Shown in pieces: positions 42,601-53,300 of a stretch of DNA of 64,000 nucleotides. The position numbers were made by a program, and so were the translations under genes. The notes under the pieces are model-generated. The model did not search any database. It worked only from the letters and a program-made list of their open reading frames with translations, and had not been told where the DNA came from. Numbering within the stretch: the stretch's first letter is position 1; each line of letters opens with the position of its first letter. Origin of the DNA: Pocillopora verrucosa. Its lineage: Eukaryota > Cnidaria > Anthozoa > Scleractinia > Pocilloporidae. The stretch covers positions 24,939,436 to 25,003,435 of the forward strand of contig NC_089315.1 in assembly GCF_036669915.1 (NCBI RefSeq), given 5' to 3'.

Positions 42601-43193
42601 ATTTCCATATTAATTAACATGTTTGATTGCTTTAAATTTTAGTCTGTGCCGCTTGTTTTCGAGAATTCTGCTCAAAATTCTAGTCAAAGGACAGCTTTCT
42701 GCCGGCATAATTCTCGCCAGGCAAGATGCCCAATTATCTTCAAAATTATGCAGCATAATTTACCCATGCCTTAACAACAAGTAACATTCTGTTAACATTC
42801 ATAAAAACCAAACAAGTTATTCAATTTTTTTCAGAGGAGATAATCGAACAGTGAGAAACTTCGCAACACAGCAGTGAGGAAATTATTTCCATATCTATTA
42901 ACTTGTTTGATTGCTTTAAGTCTGTGCCGCTGATTCTAAGAATTCTGCTGAAAATCTTAGTCGAAGGTCAGTTTTCTGCCGGTGTTCCAGCGGATTTGAA
43001 CCCCCCCCCCTAGATTTGGACCCCCGTTAAAACCCGTTAGTGGATTTGGACCGGGGGGGTCCAAATCCGCTGTGACACCAGAATAATTCTAGCAACGCAA
43101 GATGCCTAATTATCAAAATTATGCGGCGAAATTTACACATGCCTCACCAACAATTACCTACAAATATTATCTCACCTTAACAACACCTTTCAT
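39646..43193 (-). CDS. TNF receptor superfamily death receptor, copy B
   Basis: Five exons, 43193-43176, 42335-41510, 40987-40907, 40476-40393 and 39980-39646, join in frame to 447 aa. Layout is as in copy A: MKGVVK leader exon, cysteine-rich ectodomain with the SIESCRPCHDCG block, Ser/Thr/Glu-rich stalk, membrane span (ALIAIGAATLVFILGAIIYY), and a C-terminal death domain from residue 337. It differs from A by scattered substitutions, mostly in the stalk (DLRPASDSDLNL against ALPAFDSDLNL) and by DAPEAQ where A has DAQ. Intact frames and splice sites suggest a working gene. Confidence 0.9.
42981..43080. mobile_element. Foldback element in receptor B intron 1
   Basis: Inverted arms CAGCGGATTTGAACCCCC and GGGGGTCCAAATCCGCTG, with outer GGTGTT/GACACC, interrupt the second intron repeat of unit B; unit A lacks it. 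Confidence 0.75.
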
Positions 43194-45175
43194 GCCGTGC
43201 TTGTCATCATAAGTGAGTTTGTGTTGATTGTTCTCCTGTGTCAAGAAATAAACATGCAAACTCAATCGAGTCTAACCGAAAGTATACTAGAACATAGTTA
43301 AACAATTGTAGATCAAGCAAGTGTAAATTGAAGGGTTAGATCACTTTTACTTGCTTACTGTTTTGTATTGCTTCAATTTTGTACTCTTGATACTAAAAAT
43401 CATGAAGTTTTCGATATCGAAAGCATGCATTTCTGTCGATGTAAAGCCGTTATACTTAGAACGGTTTTGTTCAGCCCTAATGAACAGTCCTAATGACATA
43501 CGAGAATTATGGGCTTAGTACAGAAGATGAGAAAGTTCGCTCCAAATTGATTTCGCATTCATTATGTAAGGGGTTTTCCCTTAACACTGCAAATCAACGG
43601 AGGTCATGCAGATAAAACGTCTTTAGTGGGCCGCCTTCGAACCTTGAAGCTTCATATGGCTAAAACTTTTAATGAAATAGCCGACTATCTTTAGTGGGCG
43701 TTAAGATCACAGAGGAGAGAACGGTTTATGGAGGGACTGGGTTCAGTCGGTGGAGGTTAGGTGGGGATTCCCCGTACCCCGAACTACTACGTGCCATAGG
43801 TCATGCATGCATCATCGTGCATGTACGCCTCAGTATTCACTAGAAAAGCAATTACAAATCCCCATAGAAATAAATAATTAGATACAATAAAATATTTAAA
43901 TATAAATTACCTAAGTAGTTTGTCACAATGGACGAAAATATATTAAGTATTTCTGAATGCATGAATTGTTGAGCATATTGTTAATTATTCATTTGCCAAG
44001 CTGACCATCGAAATACCAAAAGTAAAGTTGCATTAACCAGAAGGGTGGATGTCTATTATCAAAAACATAACAGGCAATGGGCAACAAAGTGGATCTGAGA
44101 GAGAAGAACATCTAATAAGGAGCTCTAAGAAAATGAAGGGTCCAAACAGCATAAGGAACACTTACCATTTAGATATTAACGAGAAACTCCTTCACCGCAC
44201 GCAAGATTGTGAGCGTATTTTTCGTCCTGAAACTACAACACTGCAGTTCGTACTACCACACTGTCGTTCAACAGAATGATTCCTTTTTATAAGGTTAGGA
44301 AGGACTACAAAATCCTGCTATCTAATTGGCTGATAAATTTAGACAAAATGCACTCTCTAAAATTTCATTTCCTGTTACCATGTATGAGGTCATCCTCTTG
44401 TGCATGACCTCACGTACACGTCCTCACGTACACGTACACACAACCGCGAAAAATCGATCCATGAATAACTTCTCAAGATCACAAGCGAGATTAGCTGGCT
44501 TGTACCAAAACATGGAACGCTAGAATGCCGGAACGCCGGAATACTAAAACCCGGAACACAAAATTACTAAAACCCGGGACGTATGAAAAATGAATAAATT
44601 AAAAAATAACAAATATAAATAAAAAACTCGAAACTCGGTTCTTAGGGTCCCAACGGAATGTTCTACCCGATTACCAACACTAGGTGTTGGATTCTTGCGT
44701 TTGATTGCTGACTATGCCCGCCGGCTTATTTTACTGTGGACGAATTGATCAGCGGTCGCAAACTCCCATTCTAAGTTAACACTTTTGTTAATTTAATGAA
44801 ACGTTTTTCACATCAAGTCAAAGGACAATCGTCATATCTTTCGAAAATACTGAGCTTCCCAGGTAAGATATTTGTTTTCAATTGCCTGTGGTCTGATACA
44901 TCGATACTGGCACCGAACAATGTTATTCTCGGTGTTAACTGAACTACGGGTTGATTTTTAAAAGCAGGCACCGATACATTTCGATACACTTGTATATGTC
45001 AAAATATCCAACATTTTATTTAAAGAGTAACTTTGAAACTTGTTTCCTTTAATTGCTACAAGCTCGTTTCCAAAATTGATATTATTCTTTAAGCTATGCT
45101 GGCACAAGACCTAGGTTATTCCTTGATGTAATGATTTTAGTTGACCGCTTTGATATACACTCGATTATTGATAAT
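43194..45175. other. 5' flank of receptor B and unit B/C junction
   Basis: 43194-44105 matches the 5' flank of receptor A. From about 45040 to 45170 the sequence matches 61605-61725 upstream of copy D (shared AAGCTCGTTTCCAAAATTGA). It then joins a SNORD80-like fragment. No protein gene is recognised. Confidence 0.6.
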
Positions 45176-45184
45176 TCTTGTGAT

Positions 45185-45255
45185 GAGTTCATAGTTCAGC
45201 TGATTGCTGGTGATGATAATTTTCGCCCCTATCTCAAACCGCCCCAAAGGTCTGA
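45185..45255 (+). pseudogene. SNORD80-like remnant, unit C
   Basis: GTGATGA, CATAGTTCAGCTGA and TTCGCCCCTAT are kept, but the D box reads CTCA and the 5' half of the closing stem is replaced by the duplication junction. Confidence 0.7.
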
Positions 45256-45439
45256 TTGAGAAACTTCCAAGTTTCTTTGTCATGTCAAACGAGGGAGTGG
45301 ATGACATGAGGAATTTGCACAGATTTTTTGTTGTCGTTTCTACTTATGTTTGTAATGAGGTGAGGTAAAATCAAATTATAAAATAATTATAAGGTTCTCT
45401 CTGATACAACACAGTGGTTAAGTCATTAGTGATATTAGA

Positions 45440-45930
45440 TTTTCTCTTACAATTACAATTAATTTTTTAAATTTTAATTAATTTTACAATTTCTTTTACA
45501 ATTTATTAAAATAAATTAAAACTTATGTAGTGCAACTTTCCATGGCACATGATCAAACGTGCTTTACAATAAGTTAAAAAGACTTAAAATGAAATAAAAT
45601 TTACAAGCAGATAGAGAAATTTAAAATGAAATAAAATGGCAGTAAATGATAAATAATAAAATAAACGAAATAAAAACTCTGCTACAAATTAAAAGCTTGT
45701 TTGAAAAGATATGTTTTCACATGGCATTTAAAATTTGATAGAGAGTCAAGGCTGGATATCTTGCCGGGTAAATTGTTTTAGCGCTTTGGGGCTGTATAAC
45801 AGAATGCTCTACCACCAAGTGTTGGGAGTATCTTGCCTCTTGGAACCTCAAGCATAACTTTTTTTCTGGATCTGAGGGAATATCCTGTTGATTTCTTTTG
45901 GCTGATTAATTTGCAAATATAATCTGGCAC
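45440..45930. mobile_element. Dispersed repeat insertion, unit C
   Basis: This stretch interrupts host-intron homology. It contains GCTTTGGGGCTGTATAACAG and CTCTACCACCAAGTG, a phrase seen in dispersed repeats of many aquatic animals. Class not resolved. Confidence 0.45.
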
Positions 45931-46449
45931 CTTGCTCCTCTAAGAGGCTGGCCTTGAATGTTTTTAAGGAAGTTTACAAGTTGTTCCATTACTTGGTGTG
46001 GTTCGTGATGAGTTCATACTTTGATAATAACAGATTAGAGTTCTTGGGTTCAATGATGGATCCTACTCTTGTTATTATCTTGCAAATGGGTATGTTTGAA
46101 TATTATAATAGATCAAACATGACAAGTTTGCGATGCAGGAAGTCAATGATTAACCAAGGCATGCTGCAGATATGCAGAATGGCAAAGTGGTTGGTTGCTG
46201 AACTAGCATTCGGGTGACCCCGAGAAGCCTTAATGGGGAAGTGCTCAATCATGATTGATTGTTGATTTTTAATTCTATTTCCATGTGATAGCAGGGTATT
46301 TTCTCATTACGTCTCATCAAATAACTGCTGTTGTACATGTAGGTTGTGATTTGGGATCAAGTGTTTTGCTCCTTTAGTTTACATGGTAATTATTGTATTT
46401 GCATTGTGTTTGCATATCCTGAAGACTAAAAGTTAGTAGGAGACTTCAG

Positions 46450-46845
46450 TAGTTGCCTCTCATAGAGTAGTTGCTATGGTGATATAACTATATGCTGTCC
46501 TAGGTATACACAGAAGATGGAAAAACTTTTCTTGTTACAGCTGTAAAACTTTGGAACTCTCAACTCATTAATATAAGAGCTAGCACCAGTATAAATGCAT
46601 TCAAACAGAACTATTTGTAATTTTATAAATATAATATATATATATTATAATATATATAATATTCGGACCCCTTTTTGATATATTACATTTACCCTTTTTT
46701 TCTTCCCGTTTTTACCATTTTTAACTGCTTTTACCTTTTTAATATTTATAAATTAGTTTTATATCTTAGAGGAGGGTCACAAGTTCACCAGTTCTGAACT
46801 GTAATGTGTCACCCTAAGTAAATAAAGTTATTATTATCACTATAT
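46450..46845 (+). mobile_element. 5'-truncated LINE 3' end
   Basis: A frame ending at about 46620 reads TFLVTAVKLWNSQL and SINAFKQNYL then stop, the usual C-terminus of LINE reverse transcriptases (LWNS...IR...FK..L). An AT-rich trailer, AATAAAG and TTATTATTA follow. It is absent from units A and B. Confidence 0.7.
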
Positions 46846-47181
46846 TTCAGAGTTCTATTGTAAAGGGGCTTTGGTCAAAAAAAAAAAAAGGAAAAAAGAA
46901 AATTGTATTCATATTTTTCAAGGTCCATCTAACTTGTTTCAAAAACTTGATTCTTTCATGAAAATCATGGGAGAAGATGGACAACAATTTTCCTAGAATA
47001 CATTTAGAAAGGTGAGAAATATATTGAGTAAATCATGATTTCTGCAGTATTTTCAACCAACCCCTGATTGTTTACGATGGAAAACAGCAAAAAAATTTCT
47101 TGGATCATAATGATATTATTATTAGTTGGAAAGATTATGCCCTGTGTTCAAACCCTCAGTTGAAAGCCAGTGATAACTTAA

Positions 47182-48600
47182 TTTATAATAAAGTTATGAT
47201 ATAACGCGCGCTGTCATTGGTTGAAAGAGCGTGCTCTATGAGAGTATAGAGCATAGAGCTGAGCTAAAGCTGTCATGCCATCTGCCAAATTGTACAATGT
47301 TCGACCTTTTCCGGGACTTCTTTTTCGCTTTTTCCCGATAATTGAAAGTGAAATTTCGGAACAAGCGAGCCGGCAAGTAGCAACAGAAGAACCAAACAAA
47401 GGTTTATAAACATACCAGGCTCCGTAATTTTACGTTATTAAAACGTGAGCAGAAACGAAAATCCTCAAAGGAAAAACAAAATACACACGCTCAGTTAGAT
47501 TGCAAGCTTACGTACGGTAATAAAAATCAAACACAGCTAACACTTGTACAATATATAAAGTACAGTGTTAAAAAAAAAAAAAAAGACAGAACAAAACAGA
47601 GATGGTGAAAAATATAACCAAACTGGCATAACTGTTAAAATTCATTCTAATCATGACGGTGTCTGAGCGAATATGATCATGCTAAAGTCCATCGCGGCTC
47701 GCTCATCATGGCGATCTCCGGTCATCGCAGTAAAGAAAGCCTCAGAAACTACATTGGCCGCCCTTCGAGTGAAAAAATAAGAGCTTGCTCTGATATCCTT
47801 TCCGATGCGTTGAGTGGAAAGTCACATCAGTCACTGCAGCCGAGTTTTGCCGCGCTGTCATCCCGAGCGATCTTCATGTTCCGGTGAATTCAGCTGTCGT
47901 TCATTCAAAAAACACTCGCCTTGAACAGTTTGTTTTCTATCATGTCATGTGAAAAAACTTGCGTGTTTTTATGAGCCATAATTCGGCTGAAGTTCACTGA
48001 ACATTTCACTTCAAGATTCTGTATAAGGAACTTAAAAACTTCAGGCAAAAGTGTTAAATTCGACCTGCCGAACTATTTTAGTTTGTAAACTATCGCAGAA
48101 TGTGAACTTTGATGGTTTTTGAATTTTGATGGTTTGACACTTTTGACAGCTTTAGTCTTGTACAGCCAATCAGATTATTTGAACTATTCTAACAGGGATT
48201 CTGATTAGCTTATTGTAGCGTGCTTTATGAGAGTATAGAGCATGCGGATCAATATCAGTATCTGGGCAACTGCCCACCTACCCCTCCCCTAACTCAAGAA
48301 CGGTCAATTGATAGCAAGTTAGGGTTAATGTTGGGTTAGGGGAGGGGTAGGTGGGTAGTTGCCCAGATACTAATATTGATCCGAGCATGCTGACGACACT
48401 GTTGATCGCTTTGGAAATAAAGTTTCTTTTGAAAATTGAAAGTAATGCTTGGGGAATCTAACGGATTCTTTATTATAAAACAAATAGGGAAACACTCTAC
48501 TACGTCTCGTGCTTCTCCCTACACTTCTTTCGTGCTCTAGCTGCTTCCAGCGTGCTTTATAACAGAACAGAGCACAGTCAAGGCTTCTCTATTTGTTAAA
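47182..48600. mobile_element. ~1.4-kb non-autonomous DNA element
   Basis: It interrupts sequence continuous in units A and B. The left side has AACGCGCGCTGTCATTGG and GAGCGTGCTCTATGAGAG; the latter motif recurs near 48220. No transposase frame is present. Exact ends are uncertain. Confidence 0.65.
48246..48382. mobile_element. GGATCAAT-family MITE nested in the 1.4-kb element
   Basis: A 137-bp foldback with termini GGATCAATATCAGTATC and GATACTAATATTGATCC, flanked by a perfect 8-bp duplication GAGCATGC (48238-48245 and 48383-48390). An 8-bp duplication suits the hAT superfamily. Confidence 0.88.
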
Positions 48601-48850
48601 CATTCAATTATAATCTACTGATATTTACTTCTGAAGACTACTTAAATACTGAGGCTTTCTTCCGATAAAATCACACTTCCTAACTCTGTTAACATTGCCA
48701 AAATGGGATTCCCTGCACTCATGATCTTTTTATCTTCTTTTCCAGGTGTCTTCTAAACTAAAGCTGTGTAACTTGAATGTCTTACAATTAAGACTTTGGA
48801 CCTGATTTCTTCTTTGTAAACTAAGTAATTCACAACGATAATAAAATGTT

Positions 48851-50331
48851 CCAAACAGTATTTTCGTAGTTTACTTACTTGTGTACCATTGACAGTAACA
48901 TACAGTCCTGTCCTTATAACTGTTCTGATTTGCCCATGTCTCAACTTTCACATCTGTTATCAAAAGATGCAGAAAGCAAGAGCTTCCCACCTACTTGGGT
49001 CATTGGAGATACAGTCCATGCAGGCACTTAAATTCCAGAACCTGAATTTATTTTCATTGTTATCAACATTTACCACTTGACGTTGTAAACAGAATAAAGA
49101 TGTACTTATCATGCCCCTTATAGCACAGATGTAAACACAATATAAATTGCACAGATCTCAGAACTACTGGCTTAAAAATCTTTTAATGTAATATTTACAC
49201 CTAATATTTGATAGCATAAATATGTTGCATCAAGATAAATACATCTACTTAATGCATACTTATAAGACATCACTTAGAGTTACTTTTCATGTTCATGTTC
49301 ATGAAAAAAAATTATTTTGATCATGACACTTGACATACAGAAGCTACAAATGGAAGCATTTTACATTTAACTGTCAAGGTCTGATCAAGATTCTTAACCA
49401 AAAGCCTTTGTGGTTTGCTATTGAAAAATTCAAGATTGCAATATTGTTTGCTTTGAGCTAATGTTGTTAAATAGCACCACCTAGTAAATAAAGTCCTGAT
49501 AAATATTTAATATTCAGCCACATTATTCCTCTTTAACTGAAAGTACTTACAAGAAACAAGATGCACTCATAATTGGGATGATTAATAACAATTATGTGTA
49601 TGTAAATGTTTCTTCTTACTGACGTCCTTGTTTTTTTTCTTCTTTTTTTCATATGCAGAAGTTGTTTTCAAAAAGCTCTTTATAGAATTCAATGGCACAA
49701 GTGAATGTTTAAAATGGTTTTTGAAACATTACAGTGTGTGCTCAGTTACCAATTTTTCCTTTCTGGTATTTTTTGGTTCCTTCTTTTCTCCTTTGTTAAG
49801 CATTTTGTATTTTTTTTGTTTGTTTGTTTCCTCTTTGAGGTTAATATTATGAACTTTAAAACTGTTATGCAAAAGATGCTGACAGGAGAAAATTAATGTC
49901 AAGGATGTTATTAAAGGACTGGGAAATGATATCATGCAGGGCAATGTTTGCTGTGTAAAACATGGTATTGCTGTTTGCAAGTCAGCGTATGACTCTTTGT
50001 TGTGAAACTGGGAACATATTAAGTTATTAAAGTTACCAGCAACTTTGCTTTGTGTTTTTAAAATGTTGTCTAAAGTGGCTTCTAGCATACTAGCCAAAGA
50101 AAAATTGTCAGTTCATTTCCCTGGCTTTCAACATAATGAGATACTAGAGGCCTTTAGCTTGTAGTTAGTTTCTTGTTCCATGTGCCCTGTTTTTTGCAGA
50201 AGTTATATGGGAATCTTTTTGTTTTTGTTTTTTGTTTTTTGAAGGTGGGGGGCTCTCTAAAGACCTAACAGCTGAAGGTTATGACCAGTTACTTAATTAT
50301 TTCTCATTTCAAGCTTTCTGAATGATATCCC
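48851..50331. other. Region between host-gene copy and receptor C
   Basis: It is homologous to 29791-31278 in unit A, with a single minisatellite unit near 49720-49790. No gene is seen. Confidence 0.6.
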
Positions 50332-53300
50332 TTATTGTATAGTGCGTAACTCCCATGGCCAGTTGCAAATATGGGTGGCCACATCATACCTTTTGCAAGT
50401 AATAAGAGCTTCTACAAAGCTTCTCATTGAGGGTACTGTTAAAAAGGTGCTTAATTTACCAATAAGACTAACTGTAGGACTTCTTCCTGCTCTGTAATCA
50501 GTGTCTATTAGGTCCAAGTCTTCTTCTGAAACATTCAAGGTTTGCCCAACAGAGCGCCAATTTTTCTTTGTCTGTTTCTCCAGTGGATCCAGCATCCTTT
50601 GCACATAGTGCAATAGTATTTGATTTTCATGGTTATGCAGCTGTGGCATTTCAGAGACTTTGCAATCTAAGAGTTCAATAGATAATGATGTTAACAGAGT
50701 TTTTTGTAGTACCATTGGTGGAAAAAGGCATGCTTCAATTGTTAAGAATTCCCAAGGATTAAGAATAGTTTTTTGGTTTATTTTTAGGAGTACAGTGTTC
50801 AGCAGTGAAGGAAACTTAATCTCTGTAGTCTAGGTACTACAGACTAACTCAGGGGATGAGTTTATTTCCATTTTAAGTCACCCACTCACGAGGCTACAAT
50901 TGTGCATTTTATTGCACCAAGCTAAGAGGAGGGTACATGTAAGAGATGAAATGCAACATCTGAATGACTAATGGCACAGTCATCGCATGATCTTAATTGC
51001 ATAACAAGAATAAACAAGTAATCAACTTGGTCTACCAAATGGCAGGATGTACACCTCACTTGCTGGAATCAGATCAGTTTTTGGCTGGTCTTGTCTAAGC
51101 TCACTAATGAGAGGCTCTTGATTGTCATTACCTTCTAGCACATTTGAGAGACAAAATAAAATTAAGAAGCACTTCAGTTATTCAGAATGCAACTTGTTGA
51201 TTACCATAAAATTGGAAAAATCTTAATCCTCCAACTCCCTAAAGTGATTAACATGCAACTTCTTCCTGTAATATCCATACATTATCCAGCAAATAGGTAA
51301 TGAGAATAATCAAATTTATCAGGTAGAGGTTATCTTGATCCCAAACCAAATTCTTGTAACAAAACTAAAGGGAAATGTGTAGCAGCTAGAGGCGAAAATT
51401 AACAGTTAGAACTGGAGAGTTAAAGGGATTATTAACTCTTTGATTCTCAAGATCTAATTGTCAATTCTCTCCTCTTGAAGAAAAGTCTGCTCAAGAGATG
51501 TACATCTTGAAATAGATTCATTTTTGTCCAAAAGCTTGTCAGCAGAATGCGTGATGCATAAATATTATGATGGTTATCATTACCTTCTGCGGTTTCTGTT
51601 GAGACATCTCTATCTTCGGCACCTTGCATACCTCTCAGGGGTATACGCTCGTTGGAATTTGTAACTGCAACATAGCATAAATTATTGTCTCAAAATAAAA
51701 AGATACAGGACAGGGTTGACTCAAGGGTATAATTGGTATGGAGGCTCTGGGTGATGGACTCCTGCTTGAGGACAATTGACATATGATGGTCATAGTATAA
51801 TCACTATTTTCTAAGTTTCAATTTGTGTACATCCGTGTGAAATAGCACTTAAACATGATTATGATAAGAATTCATTAAATTACTCAATTTTCTCAAAGGG
51901 TCTACTTATTCCATAAATGTTACAAAATATACTTGCGCAATTAAAGAAGAAAAAAGTATATCTTTTTCTTACCGTTTGGATGCGAACGTTTAAAGCAGTA
52001 GTAAATGATTGCACCCAAAAAAAATATAATGGCAGTCCCAATAGCTATCAAGACTATAAATGTAGATGTCACTGTTTCTCCTTCTTCTTTTGTTGATCTC
52101 TTGTCTGTACCTGTCTTTGTTGTTGCTGGAAGTGAATTGTTTTTTTCGGATTTGAATACAGGTTTCCTGGTGTCTTCTTCACTTGAAACCATACCAGTCA
52201 AGTTCAAGTTAAAATCAAAGACAGCGAGATCAGCACTAGAAGTAGGTGTGGTTACGTCATGAGTAGTTGAAGTAGCATTTTCTGCATTTTTCTCCCTTAT
52301 TTCCTTGCAAAGCCCATTCGTTTGGGATTTGAGGCACTGCCAGTCCCTGCTCATTCCAATGTCTTTACAGTTTTTTAGCCTGGAAGACTCGGGGATGTTG
52401 GAGCAGCAAAAATAGCATTCATGGCAAAAACCATTGTCGCCCAGAAAATGTCTTTCAGGGCACTTGTTTCCACATCGACGGTTTTGATAAAGGGTACACT
52501 GCTGGATAATGTTCCTTAATCCACAGTCATGACAGGGTCTGCAGCTTTCAATGCTGTGTGTCTCAGAGAAAGTCACATTCTCTCTGCAAGGTTCACATTT
52601 GATGATGGTGTAGTTTGAAATCTTTGAACCGCATAATGGTGTGAGTCCCATTCCTGCTGGGCACTTAGGACATGCTTTGCACTCCATTTGAGCTTCTGGA
52701 GCATCGGGAAAGTATCGTAAGAAATTTTGCGCAAGGGAACATCTTGCTGGCCTTCCAGACACAGATCGTGACCACAATATTAGTAACAGGATCAGCTAAG
52801 ATAAAAATATCAGCATCTATTAATTGCAAACCTGCACAAATTCTGTTCAGAAATATTAGACAAAGAGAAAAAGTATGCTATAAATGTTGGTTAGAGCTAC
52901 ATTACATGTTTAATCAAAACATAACTTCAAGTACAATATTTTCAAACAACAATGAATTTTAACATTTCTTAAAAACCTAACAAGTTATTCAATATTTTCA
53001 GCAGAGATAACCAAGTGTGAGCAACTCTGTAACACAGCAGTGGGAAATTATCTCCATATTTATTAACTTGTTTGATTGCTTTCAGTCTGTGTTGCTGGTT
53101 TTCAAAAATTCTGCTGAAAATCCTAGTTGAAAGGCAGCTTTATGGTGGCGTAATTCTTGCTATGCAAGATGCCTAGTTATCTTCAAAATTATGCAGCATA
53201 ATTTACCCATGCCTTACCAACAAGTACCATATTTATTTCATTAAATGCTGCCCTAAAATACATGCCGCATTTTAAAACCAAAATATTAATAAACACTGCC

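Larger units (their letters stand above)
37245..44105. repeat. Segmental duplication unit B
   Basis: It is homologous to unit A from the host exon near 28596 through receptor A into its 5' flank. Host-like exons survive at 37387-37429, 37595-37682 and from 38021. The right end is at about 44105, beyond which similarity to A's flank stops. Confidence 0.75.
47162..48659 (+). pseudogene. Box C/D snoRNA, copy C, split by an insertion
   Basis: The 5' part (stem GAAAGCC, C box AGTGATAA) lies at 47162-47180. The 3' part (D' CTGA, D CTGA at 48649-48652, stem GGCTTTC) lies after 48600. About 1.4 kb of foreign DNA lies between, and the guide is mutated to TCAATTATAATC. It cannot be processed as a normal snoRNA. 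Confidence 0.8.
46343..48850 (+). pseudogene. Duplicated 3' end of the snoRNA host gene, unit C
   Basis: Exon copies lie at 46343-46385, 46923-47011 and from 48746; the last keeps its AATAAA. The introns are enlarged by a LINE end and a 1.4-kb DNA element, and the enclosed snoRNA is split. It is most likely non-functional. Confidence 0.7.
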
